In this document: positions 21,515 to 33,600 of the stretch, one piece after another
How the letters are laid out: each line of letters opens with the position of its first letter
Numbering within the stretch: position 1 is the first letter of the stretch
Source: Galaxea fascicularis
Lineage: Eukaryota; Cnidaria; Anthozoa; Scleractinia; Euphylliidae
Direction of reading: 5' to 3'
DNA: 64,000 bases
Assembly: GCA_948470475.1 (NCBI GenBank)
Contig: OX419346.1
Location: 6,473,184 to 6,537,183 of the forward strand
Notes under the pieces: generated by a model
What the model saw: only the letters and a program-made list of their open reading frames with translations
Told to the model about the DNA's origin: nothing
Database searches by the model: none
Program-made: the position numbers and the translations under genes

Positions 21515-23440
21515 TTAATGATGTTTAAGTGTTGTGCTTCGAATCAGGGTCTCGTTGTCTAGTTTTGCGCCATTTCCACTGGACCTGTCCGTCCCGTGCA
21601 ACACTAATTCTTCAAGATGAAGAACATTACTAGCAAGCTTAAGGAATAATATAGGGAGTTTATGCTTAAAATTATTTAATCTAGATGAAAAAGTAATAAA
21701 AGAAGGAGATGGACAAGCTATTTGCTTAAGATCAGTATCAAGGCAATTGAAAAGGGTGGCAGTAGAGTAAGCCAATGTGCGCTTTCCAGAATTAGACCGC
21801 GGGTAGGGAACTTGAAGTTAAAAGCGCAAGCTCTTGTGCGCAAACCAGTTGAACGAACCGAAGACAAGAAATTGAATTTACGTTTAAGACAAAGAGGAGC
21901 ATTAGGATTATTAAGGATAGCGAATAAGAGTACAAGTTTCCTTAGTTTTATAAGGTCGAAAATAGGAAGCCATTTGAGGTGGGAAAACAAGCTTACAGAT
22001 GGTTGATTGAAGTCGGCATCAAGAAGCGACCTAGCTGCACGTTTTTGAAGGCGAAGACGAGACAATAAATAACTCAAACAATTACCCCAAGCACTCGAAC
22101 AATAGATAAAGAGGTTATGAATATAAGAGTTGAAGAAACGTACTGAGCACAGTGATGATTGAGAAACGGTTTGATCCTACTTAAGAGAGACAATCTACTG
22201 CGGTTCAGTTACAATTGAACATATATTATCAATGTGTTTCTCTCCCATGCAAGATGGCAATCAAGAGTAACACCAAGTAGTTTAGCATGCTGAACTTGTT
22301 CAAGTCCCATTAATCACGACATTAAAGAGGACGATCATTTAAACGATGAGACTTCTGTTGAGTCGTAATCAAGATAGATTAAGTTTTTGACGTGTTGAGG
22401 GCCATGTCGTTTAAATTAGCCCATGCAAACACGCCAGAAGCGTCACAATTAAAGCGAGCATTTAACTCGTGGATAGTAGAACTAGATTGAGTTATATATT
22501 GAAGTATCATCAGCAAACATAGTGAGAGTAGTGTTCTGCGGCAGAAATAAAGGGAGGTCATTTATGAATAATAGAAAGAAAAGAGGACTAAGAATGCTTC
22601 CTTGTGGAACACCGATAGATACAGGCAGAGGGTCAGATAGTGTACCCTTAGGGATGGAGCATTAGAAAAATGATGGGAGGAGGGAGGGGTGGGGAAAAAA
22701 CAAAACAAAAAATTCATGCAAGGGAAAATGCCAAGAAAAAAAATTCACGCATAGAAGAAGGTAAAGAAAAAAAATTCATGCAGAAGGAAGGTCCAATTGT
22801 GACTTTTATTTAATAATCATATAATATTTGCCAGTGTCTATTAAAAATAAATCTTATTCAAAATATTATTGGGTTGACATTTTGGAGTGGAGGGCACTAC
22901 AGAGCGGCTGTGTTGGTGAATAGAGTATGGCATCGTCATGATGGGCTGTGGGAGAGGAATTCCAGAGGGAAGGGACTTCAAAAATGTACAGGGAAACCGT
23001 CCACTCCAATTGGCTTCCTCCTCTCTCACTGTGTGTACATTTTTCGAAAATATTTTGCATTAAAAAGTAGCCTGTATCCTTTGATCTGTTGTGAGTGTAG
23101 AATAATTTATAAATCACAAAAACATAGATAATGAATCAAGATTCCACCGTTAAAAAAAGCAATATTTGTCTAAAAAAAATTCGTGCGGGGAGTTTCACCT
23201 GGCAAAAAAATTCCTGCACAAGCAGTGCGCGAAAAAAAAAATTCGTACCAGCTGAAAATCCCCCCCCCCCCCATCACTTTTCTAATGGTCCGTCCCTTAA
23301 AGCTGGTACATTGAAAACGGTCACAAAGATAAGAAATAAGAAGCAAACCACTGAACAGTGGAAGATCAACAACCATAGATTTGAAGTTTTGAAAGAAGAA
23401 TGCTATGATTTACGATGTCAAATGCCTATCGACTAACAAG
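21515..23440 (-). mobile_element. LINE reverse transcriptase (jockey/CR1-like), truncated and split by a MITE
   Basis: Read on the minus strand from about 23435: the RT palm motif AFDIVNHSILLSKLQ, then TVQWFASY and FQCTSFKG. After removal of the MITE at 22651-23296 the frame continues with [33 protein letters not shown] and the catalytic FADD (about 22503-22520). Thumb and C-terminal sequence follows (LLSRLRLQKRAARSLLDADF, SHLKWLPI, RLNNFKHKLPIL) down to about 21515. Several stops and frameshifts show it is dead. No endonuclease part is present, so the copy is 5'-truncated. Confidence 0.8.
22651..23296. mobile_element. MITE (646 bp) inserted in a LINE, TTA/TAA target duplication
   Basis: Terminal inverted repeats GGGATGGAGCATTAGAAAAA and GGGACGGACCATTAGAAAAG, flanked by TTA on both sides (22648-22650 and 23297-23299). 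Removing the element plus one TTA restores the reverse-transcriptase frame across the junction. The three-base TWA duplication fits PIF/Harbinger. The interior contains repeated aaaaaaattcatgc and a poly-C run. Confidence 0.85.
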
Positions 23441-23807
23441 AGCCCATTTGACTAACAAGATCCCATAATGCTAAAAAAAAGACAAAAACAAAACTAAACA
23501 AAACAAAAACGAAATCCCGAAATTACTTAAGCTTAGGTTCTTTTCTCCTCCAAAAATCGTGGATTTAATTTAAGTAAGCGTGAAAATTAATTTCTAAAAG
23601 GTACTCTGATCATCTTCGGGTCCTTCTAATCTTTTGCTCAGACCGCTGGTCAAAGGATCCTGGATACTTGGTTGCAATCGGGCTGCAATCGGGTAGAGAA
23701 ATCCTTGGGTGCTTTCCATTATTCAAAACTGACCGGTCAGAGAACTCAGGACCAACCGCTGAAAAACCTATTGCCCATTCCCACGCGCGGTACTTTGCAA
23801 AACAAAG
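23441..23807. other. Intergenic, no gene seen
   Basis: Noncoding flank between the LINE remnant and the Harbinger fragment. A small palindrome actgaccggtcag lies at 23729-23741. Confidence 0.35.
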
Positions 23808-24130
23808 ATGGAGGACTTGAGTGTTGTGTTCTTTGGTCATTCCGATGAATCCGAAATCTTTAATGAACTTGTTGAAGAGTCCGATGAGTTGTTACTCTTA
23901 GGTGCTGCATTTAGCTTTATGCGAGGCGATCTGAATCGTGTACTCGGCTATTTTCAGGCTACAGTTCCGCTGTATAGTTTATGCGAATTTCAAAGCCATT
24001 CAGTTGACTAACTCGAGCCACATTTGAAGAGCTCTGTCGGGAAGTAGTTAACGCAGGACGAATTCCGCTTAGTAATAGAGGTAGAAAGCGTATACCTCCT
24101 GACCTTCCCAAAGGATCAACCCCGACTTTT
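23808..24130 (+). pseudogene. PIF/Harbinger nuclease N-terminal fragment
   Basis: The ATG frame at 23808 gives a 67-residue acidic leader and runs into a stop after EFQSHSVD. In a shifted frame the sequence continues TRATFEELCREVVNAGRIPL, SNRGRKRIPPDL, the conserved N-terminal helix region of PIF/Harbinger DDE transposases and their domesticated HARBI1 relatives. The catalytic DDE part is missing and the frame is broken, so this is a fragment, lying some 0.6-0.9 kb upstream of the DNM1L start codon. Confidence 0.65.
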
Positions 24131-24387
24131 GAACCATTGAAAAACAAAAACGCGGGAAAATGCACGAATAACACGAAACAACAAACTTTTCGACATGTTT
24201 TTGTATCAACGCTATGCAGACACATACCAGTCATCGCCGAACAAGAATGCATTAATAACTCTGATAAATCTGTCGTTGTTTATCCACAAATTGAGCATTG
24301 ATAACAAGAAGAAGATTGCATCCTCGCCATGTTGGCCATTATGGTCGAGCAAGTGACAGAAGAGCGGTATTGGGAACAAGAAACTCG

Positions 24388-24531
24388 GTAAATGGAACGG
24401 TAAATTTCGGTCGGAATATTCCGACCGGAATATCAGGACCACCTCCAGAGGTGATCCCGAATATTCCGGTCAGAAGAAACCGAAACGGACCTTTCCATTT
24501 GATTTCCGACCGAAATTTCCGGAATCTTTGG
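24388..24531. mobile_element. Small foldback element with ATTTCGGTCGGAA arms
   Basis: The left arm aaatggaacggtaaatttcg gtcggaa and the right arm ttccgaccgaaatttccgga are inverted, around a centre that itself contains gaatattcc palindromes. Noncoding, about 160 bases upstream of DNM1L exon 1. Confidence 0.55.
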
Positions 24532-24692
24532 CATAATGGTAAGCACCCCTTCTTACCTGGTCAGCGGCCTTGCCCCAGCACCAGATGCTCTGATCAGAAG
24601 ACCAGATATGGGCGGTTGAGCAGTTGTGGGCCGGTGGGAAGAAGAATTCAACTTATTTATTTTTCTCTTTTCGTCTTGAAATGGTAATTTAA

Positions 24693-27600
24693 ATGGATCA
24701 ACTCATCCCGGTTATTAACAAACTTCAAGATGTGTTCAACACTGTGGGAACGGAAGCAATCCAACTGCCGCAAATTGTGGTAGTAGGCGCTCAGGTTTGT
24801 TCAAATTTCGCCCCTAAATATTTGAACATTGAGCTGTCTTTCTTGGTAATTACTTTAATACTGGTTCATCGAGAGAATGTGTTTGTTGTTTTGGGGTTTC
24901 TAATGCAGATTTGCTGTTTATAGAGGATTCGTCTGCCTTAGAGTTGCGAAATACGACTGTGCACCGGTTGAAAGTGATCATAACTTACATAGTTCTGATC
25001 GATGAAACTGTATATTTGATCATAAATTGAAATTTAGTTTGAGATCATGGACACGCACAATATGAATCACTGATTGTTTAGCAGTTGTTTCAAAGAATGG
25101 CATTGAAATTTTGTTTGTTTGGAACACAACACAAAATGTGACATGACTTGTTCTCGAGCCAGCATTGTACTAAGCTTACTATTACAGAACTGTACGTCTT
25201 GCATTCACGAAATAAATTCTGATAAATCATGAAGCTATATTCCGAAAAAAAAAATACACGCCTCTTCTTGCTTCGCACATGTGTATATGCCACCCCAGCA
25301 TTAATGAATATTCTGCTTTAGCTAAGCATGATCAATAATGTGGTAAAAAAGCGTTGTTTTTTTGTTGTTGTTGTTTTTTCTCCAGTCTTGTTGTTACATG
25401 TGTAGGGATAATTAGTCATACATTCTGATCAAACTATGTGATATATAACTTTTTGTGCTTAAGTTGACCGGTCACTTTTATGTATGTGATCAGGCAGGTG
25501 AATTCAGTATGCCTCTATAATTGACTACAGCTAGAGTCCAAGTGCTGTAATGCTCATATACAACTAAGTCTTATAAGTCTATAGTGGGGTCATTACAGGG
25601 AAATATCAGACCATGGTCTTGGTATTGACTTCGCTATATCACTTGGTCGATACATCAAGGCCTCAGTCTTAGATTTCCCTGTAATGACTCAACAAACAAG
25701 GTTACTAAGGTATTCATTATGTGGCTTTTAATTGAGATATAAGTTAAAAAAGAACTGTATTGCACTGGAAGTTGTACAGTTTGTTCCTCTCCAGAATAAT
25801 AGAACTCATTATCTCAATGTTCCGCATCATTCGCAACTTTAAAAAGGTCTAGATATTTCTGTCTCACTTAAGGTGGCTGGTACCAATAATATGTTCAGCT
25901 TTTTCACGCAGTAAACTTTGATACAAAAGAACAAAAAGGAAATAGATGCCATAAAAACACTTTTGCACGATTAAATTACACATTTAGTTGTTGACTGAAA
26001 TTGACTACCATTTTGTCATCAGTTGTTACCATGGCAATGATACTCAAAGGTTATTCAGAGCTACCTTTTAACTTCTGGCCCTTATAACTTGAAATTTTGC
26101 GAGTGACCCCCTATTTTTTTAACGCGATACCTTTAAGTATTTCAAAAGAAAAGTGGAAAATTATTTTTAAAAATTTCTACCAAAGAAATTTCTTATAAAT
26201 GCAAGAAAAGGTAATTTATATGTAGTGTACAATTCCTCTAGTAGAATTTTCTTAATTTTTTTTTGACGTCTCTCCTCCATAAAAGTAAAATATTGAAATA
26301 CATGTAATAAAAAAGAAGGGTCACTGGGCTTAGTGTGTGGCAGTGTGTGTGTCCTTACAAACACACACACAGTTATTGACAGTGTCCTTAATAATATTAG
26401 TAAGGCAGACATCTCGCTAGTAAACTAGGCACTTACATTTAAGCTAAGATGTCAATTGATTGATTGATTGATAATTGATAGATAGATTGATTGATTGAGG
26501 ATTGAGTGACCATTTCCTTTCTGGCACTGAATCCATGAAATTGCTACCCCGTTGATGTACAGTTTGTATCTCTGTTAATGTAGAGTCTGTTTTTGCCTCT
26601 CTGCCTGAGCAAAGAGCAAAACATGTTTTGTTTTATGATTATGATTAAATTCTAATGTTATCTCTTGTAATTTTATTTTTTTTACAGAGCAGTGGCAAAA
26701 GTTCAGTTCTTGAAAATCTTGTAGGAAGAGACTTTCTACCCAGAGGTATTGAAGACTGTACCTTAACTATTATGTCCAGTGTTGACTATTATTTTTATGT
26801 GCACATGCCAGTGTTTAAATATAATACTTTTTCTTTTATACAATGGATGGTGTAAACTTGGCATTTTGATACATGTAGTTCTGGAGGAGTTGCAATTTAA
26901 GTATACTGTACATGTAGAAGTTGCACAATGTGCCATAAGTTCAAAGAAGTAGGAAAACCAATGTACATGACTATAAAACAAATATAGATTCCATTTGTAA
27001 ACACTCACTGATAATGCACAGAGGATTTCAAAACGTAGCAAGAACATTCAGTTGCTAGTTCCCTGCATCTTGTAGCATTATTACGTGTTGTGACAATTGA
27101 AATAGCTATTTTTGTTTCTTCTTTAATATGCATTGGCAACCAAGAATGGTCAAAGCTGGGAGCACTGTAACAGTGATGTGATTTAAGAATGCCTTAACCT
27201 TTATTTTTTTACCAGTTACAGTAACAGTCTCTATATGATTTACATGTATTAATACACAGGTTGTTTGTAGTAGTGCTTTTTAAAATAAAAAAATAAATAA
27301 ATAAATAAAATAAAAAGATAAATAAATAAATCTCTCTTTAAAGGATCAGGAGTTGTCACCCGAAGGCCGTTGATTCTTCAGTTGGTTCACACTCCACCCA
27401 AAATCAAGACAACAACTTCAAAGAAGCCCAACAAGGAGCTGAAACCTAAAGAAGGCGTGGAGGATGACGATGGTGATTCTTGTGAGTGCAAATCCTTGTT
27501 ATTTCTAATTTTTTAGGTACATTATTAACAAAATTACTCAATTCTGATTGGTCAACAGCAGTGCAATAAGTTGATTGTAAATTTGACTATATAAGTTTGA

Positions 27601-30600
27601 GTACCTATCCAGTGTTCTTGGTTATAGCAGGTGGGCAATTAGCTAAACTCAGAAAATTTGAACATTTTGATGGATGAACACAAACTGAAGTTTTAATTCT
27701 GCAAATAATTTTTTGGGTAATTTAATTGTACAATAAAAGATAACATTTTCTATCTGTACATATATTTGTAGATAGACATAAGAAACTTGTCTTGATTTAG
27801 AAAATAATCTTAAAGGCCTGTGTGATATCCTGTTTCTGAAAATATCACTTAAAGTATACCTGTACATTGTAAAATTAAATTTAACCTAGGTTGATTCTCA
27901 AATCCCTTTGTCTCCAAACCTTATTCAAAATTTCAGTTAGGAGACAAAGGAAATTGATTTTCAACCTCAGTTAAAAAATTTTTACCTGAATTTAATTTTT
28001 AACTGCTACATATACTGTATGCAGAAAATGGTAGTTGTACTAACGATGGAGAGAGGTTTTTTCATAGTCCCTGTAGCAAATAATAAAATTAGGAATGTTT
28101 GGATAATGATCTAACATCACTATTAATGATAGATTTTTCAGATGACGAAGGTGATGCATCTGAAAAGGAAAGTGAAGAACCAGATGAATGGGGAAAATTT
28201 TTGCACTTAAAGGAAAGGGTAAGCAGATAAGTTTAGTTGATGTGCATTGTTTCAAATCTAGTGTTAAACCTTGGTCAGCATTGGATTTCGAGGGAAAATT
28301 GGAGTTTCAGTTCCAAAGGTTTCTCTCTATAAGATATACCGTATTTACTCGTGTATAAGTCGACCTTTTACGACCAAAAAATCAGCCCAAAAAATCGCCC
28401 TCGACTTACATGTATACACGAGTCATACACAAAGACCTGACCAAGCAGTCCGAGAAATTAGCATAACTGCCTGAAGTGCATTAGGAAAACCAGTTCTAAT
28501 TGTGGTAGATTTTCGTCAGTTTTCGGCGCATTCTCCGTCCACAAAAAAAGTGTGAAATAATAAATGTTTAATGGTTTAAATGCAAACCTACTTGAGATGA
28601 TTTCTATTGTGTCTTTTGATCGGTGGAGCAGACATTTCTCCTAGAGCTTCGCTGCTGTTTATGGCTCTGAACTTTCGGTTTCATCGAGCGATTATTGTAG
28701 CTTAGTGACCTGGCACGCACAAACCTCAGAAAGCAGGTGGAGTTATCTTAGTTTCCAGTACTCCTCAAATTTGTATTTTCCAAAATGGCTGTGTTTTGAT
28801 CGACCGATCTTTTGAAGCTCGTAGGCATTCCTTTGGTCTTCTTACCTAAATCTCCTTTTAAACTCAACATCGAGATCAAGATTAGCTAAATGCAATGCGA
28901 TTTACTCCCAAATATCGTAAAATACTTCTCTATAAATCGAAGAGCTCGCATGTGCTTAAATCGTGATCTTGATAAACTTCACAGCATATGATTAAACCTC
29001 TGCTTTTCTTATTTCACCGTGTTTTAAATACATTCTCAGGAGGAAAAGATTGACATTTTGGGAAATTTCTATTGGTGTGAATTTTATGTCTTTAACCCGA
29101 CATGATGAGAAATCTGATTTTTGACCTTAAAAATGGGGGGTTGACTTATACACAAGTAAATACGGTATAGGGAGAGAAAATGTTGGAACTGAAACTCCAC
29201 CAAATCCCTTCAAATCGGTCCAAGAACCACACAGGTCACAAAGAGTACCACAAAGGAGTTAAGGTGGGAAGATGTTATTGAAAATTGTTTCTAATTTTCC
29301 CTTCAAATCTGATGTGTTTTTTCCCCCATACAAAGCCTTATAATTTCACCATTGCACTGGTGTTTACATGTACATTACAAAGGTCAACACAGACCTTAGA
29401 GCCTGGGCTACCTGTGATTGTACCAGATTCGGATGTGACAATCCTCTGTTTAGAAGAGCTCTCAATAGAACAAAAATAATGCAGTGGCTTGAGCCGTTTG
29501 AGGTAACTACTGTATCTCTCTGGAACGAATGGCATTTTCAGAAGAGGCTTTTCGAGAGGCTGGTGACTTACATGTACATGTACTTTCAAAATACACTGTA
29601 TTTTGAGTTCATTGCTAGTTCAAACACAGTTGATGGAGTCAGTGTTTCTTTAATTCTTTATCATTATTTTGTCCTTTTTTTTTTTTCATTTTAAAACTAG
29701 AAAATGACAGACTTTGATGAAATTTGTGAGGAAATAGAACGAGAGACTGAAAGGGTTACAGGGAATAACAAGGTTTGTACATTGTATAATTTCTATAATA
29801 ATTATTTCTTTAAAGCAACTTAACTTGTGTACACTGTACATATAACTCACGTATGCCCTTTGCTGACTTAATACTTTTATGGTACAGCTCTCTTCCAACA
29901 GAAAATATTTGGTTATTACTGTACCTTAAAATAAAAGATAAGTGGTAATAATTCCATGCAAACATTGGTCATGATTTTTTTTGTATTATTGCAAGAGTGG
30001 AACCAGAAATTATTAATTATAGTTCTAGGGCAATGTGGATATTAGAGTAAGAGAATCTATGCTTTGTTTGAAATAAACATTATTAACTTTTTGAAGATGA
30101 AAATTGTAGTTTCCCAGATGGGGGAGGGATCTTTGACTTTCTAGGTGGATTTTGCACATGCATGGGTGAGAGGGTGAGTGCTTATTTGCAACCCTGCAAA
30201 TAATTTATTGCCCTTGCATTTCCTCAGACCTGAAATTAATTGAGGGCCTTTATTTAAACAGAGTAATCCCTAGCACTAGTAAAAAAATAATCCTTGGGAA
30301 ACAATGGTACTATTGATAGCATTAAATTTAAATTAGTATCAATATTGCCGATCATCAAAGCTTTGATTTCCAGGGCATTTCTAGCGAGCCAATCAGACTG
30401 AAAATCTATTCTCCCAGGGTGCTAAATTTAACACTGGTCGATCTTCCAGGAGTGACCAAGGTAAGCTGAGTAGTTACTTGATAAATTAATTACTGTCAGT
30501 CCAAGACAGTGTAGTATTCCTTATAGGTACACTTACCTATATCTTTAATAGTTGAAACTTTGTGAGGAAAAAGAGATCTTGCTGAGGTATATTGTTCTGT

Positions 30601-33600
30601 TGTTATTCATGAAAAAGAAAACTGTGGGTAATCAAGGATTTTTCAGGGGCATTTTTAGTCTCTCATTCTGGGAAGCAATGCATTTACAGTTGTATTTAAT
30701 TGATTCATCCCCTAGTAATTTTAAGAGCTACTGATACAGTAGTATCAGGCTTTGTGTGGATCCTGGGAATCCTGAAAAGTACTTGAAGTTTAATCTAGCA
30801 TTTTCCGGTCCTGGGAAGCTCTTGAAATGGTTGCAGGTCCCGGAAAATCCCAGAATTTTGTTACTCAGGCAATAAAAATTTTTTTGAACGGATGGCTCGA
30901 GCCGTTCGAACGGTATCTCAGCCCGTTCGAACGGCTAAAGAACGGATTCCGAACGGCTATCCGTGCAAAAACGGCTAATCGTTAGGAACGTTTTCGCGTG
31001 AGAGGTCACAAGTTTTCTAGAAAGTCATTGGGGAGCAGCCAGATTGGAAACTCCCAACAAATGAAAAAATAAAAAACTTCATGTGCATCATAGATCCTGG
31101 AATAAAGCTTCCTGAGGTCTGGAAAAGTCCTAGAATTTTGTGTCTTAAGGTTACCATACAGTGTATACCGTCAGGGGTGTCTCACGTCCAAGCGATGTAA
31201 CTGTAGATACCTTAACCCTTATGTCAAATTAAAGCATATAGAGCTGACTATCAAACTATACCAAGAATTTTGAAAACAACAATGAGTTGTCAAATTTTTC
31301 ATGACCTCTAAATGTGAGCGTCCAACTCACCTTTTCAGAGCTACCATTTAAAGTGAATTTTGTCTTTTGCTAATTTAATCTGTTCCTCAGTTTCCGTATA
31401 CAAAGCGCTAAAAAAAACGTGTCTGCGCTCTGCCATACTCTGTTACATTTAGTGATAGCCATGTGTCACTGGCTTACGCAAATGGCAAGAATGGCACACC
31501 TGTAAATTTACCTCAAGTCAAATTTCACGGAAAAATTTCTAAGCTTCTTGTGGGAATCAAACCTACAACCTTCCTGGAAAATGGCCAGACAATCTCTGTT
31601 TTACTTAGCTGTAGCCTTGGGTGATTAATGGTGAACAACATTGTTTAATCTGGATCTTAGAGTGTAAACTAAGATAGTGTATTGACTTGCAGTGCAGAAG
31701 ACCTTTTCACTGTATTACAACTGGGAGCATGATTGAGCTGTCCAATTATGCCTGTGGTCATTCATGTACACATACGATTGGTGACTTTCTTTTCAGCGGT
31801 ACTGTACGCACAAAATTACATGTGCATAGTCAACTCTGATTTGTCATCTGCTTGTATTTGTTTTATTTTACGTCAGGTTCCTGTTGGAGATCAGCCACTA
31901 GATATTGAGCATCAGATTCGTCACCTAATTCTCCAGTACATCAGTAATCCCAACAGTATCATCTTGGCTGTGACACCTGCGAATATTGACCTTGCTACGT
32001 CTGAAGCCCTCAAGATTGCCAGAGAAGTGGATCCAGATGGTAAGAGGTAGCAGCTGCTGTACATTCAAGTAGCTACTTGATTCGTTATATGCACTTCATT
32101 GGGTCGAGTATCGCAAAGTAATTTCAATTTGATGAACACATTTGAGGAGCATACATGTACATGTACGGTATGCCTTTATATTGCATCGTTAAATAAGTTG
32201 GGTTTGTAGAAGAGTTTCACAGTATATCTTTTCTGTCGGTTGAGTGATATTTCAACAACTTGATTCGAGCAATCATGGCACGCGCAATTCTTTAAACAAT
32301 TTGTAATAAACAGTCAATACACGAGTGTATTTTTCTTTCCCAGGAAACAGAACGCTTGCAGTTTGCACCAAATTGGACCTTATGGATCATGGAACTGATG
32401 CTTTAGACATCTTATATGGCCGAGGTGAGGACCCGACTTAACCTCCATCGAATAGAAGCAAGTTAGAATGTCAGCTTCATCTCAGATACAAAAACATCCG
32501 ACAGGACATTATTTTTACAACATCACACTCTAAACCCTTTAAAACCTAAGATCAAATTTCAAATTCTTATTTGTTGCGCCTAAACATATCCTATCGAATT
32601 AGTGGGGAGAAGTTGTTAAAATATCTGGCGAATTCATCTTGTGTGATCCTGTCTTTAGTTCTCGTGACAATTCTGTTCTATGAAGCGTTGATATTACAAG
32701 AAGAAATTTGATGCAGATCACTTTTTTTTTTTCTGATCACTCTTTGGGTTGAAAGAGTTAAGACTTTCTGATGAATTTTAAATAACAGACTCTGGAGCTG
32801 CTTTAGTGCAGACTTGATCCAAATTCCTGCTGTCAAACTGAAATAATATAGTTTTGATTGGAACAATTAACTAGCTTGTTTCTGTTTGGTCTGTCTGAAT
32901 CGCCGAGTCTTCAACATGTGTTATTTTCTTTTTGTAGTTATTCCAGTCAAACTAGGAATAATTGGGGTGATGAACCGAAGTCAGCTAGATATAAACAATA
33001 AAAAGGTCAGTTGTATTTCCTTTTTGGTGTCTGTCTGTGCACCTCTTGCTAATCTGACCTTTTCACAGGCAACTTGCTCTGATTCAAATTTGGGATGCGC
33101 GGAAAATGGGGCGAGGGCAAAAAGGGTGCGAGGGGGAGATGAGGGGTGCAGTAGGAAACCTTCGTCGTCATCCTCCCTTCCCCCCTCGCTTCTTATTTTT
33201 GCTCTTGCGGCCCCATTTCCTATGCAACCAAAATTTGGAAATCGGTTGTTGAGCGCTGATATTCAGTGGTAATGCTTGCTATGCAGGCTACAGAACTCTG
33301 GTTCTTCGTGTTGCGTACTAGCAGATAAGAAGACTGTAGAAACGCGCTTGACGTGACTCGTGATTGTCTAAAGCATGTAAACTAGATTTGAAAAGTCGCA
33401 CTCGGACTGAACCTGGTCAGTACTGACTTTGATCTAAAGATCGGTATGGTCGTCTGTTCGATTGCAATTACGTTTAGCTTTTTATCGATTAATCCAATGC
33501 ATTTTCGATGCGCATTGCTAGTACGGGATTGTAGTCACTAAAGTTTCGGTAGTCAAGGGTTCATGTGTTTGGTGGGTTTGACCGAGACTGTTGTTTCTCT

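Noticed and set aside
33005..33272. Read-through ORF beyond DNM1L exon 9 (32886-33272)
   Set aside because: The conserved protein stops at a clear donor (gtcagt at 33006) and the rest is a foldback repeat; exon 10 continues in frame.
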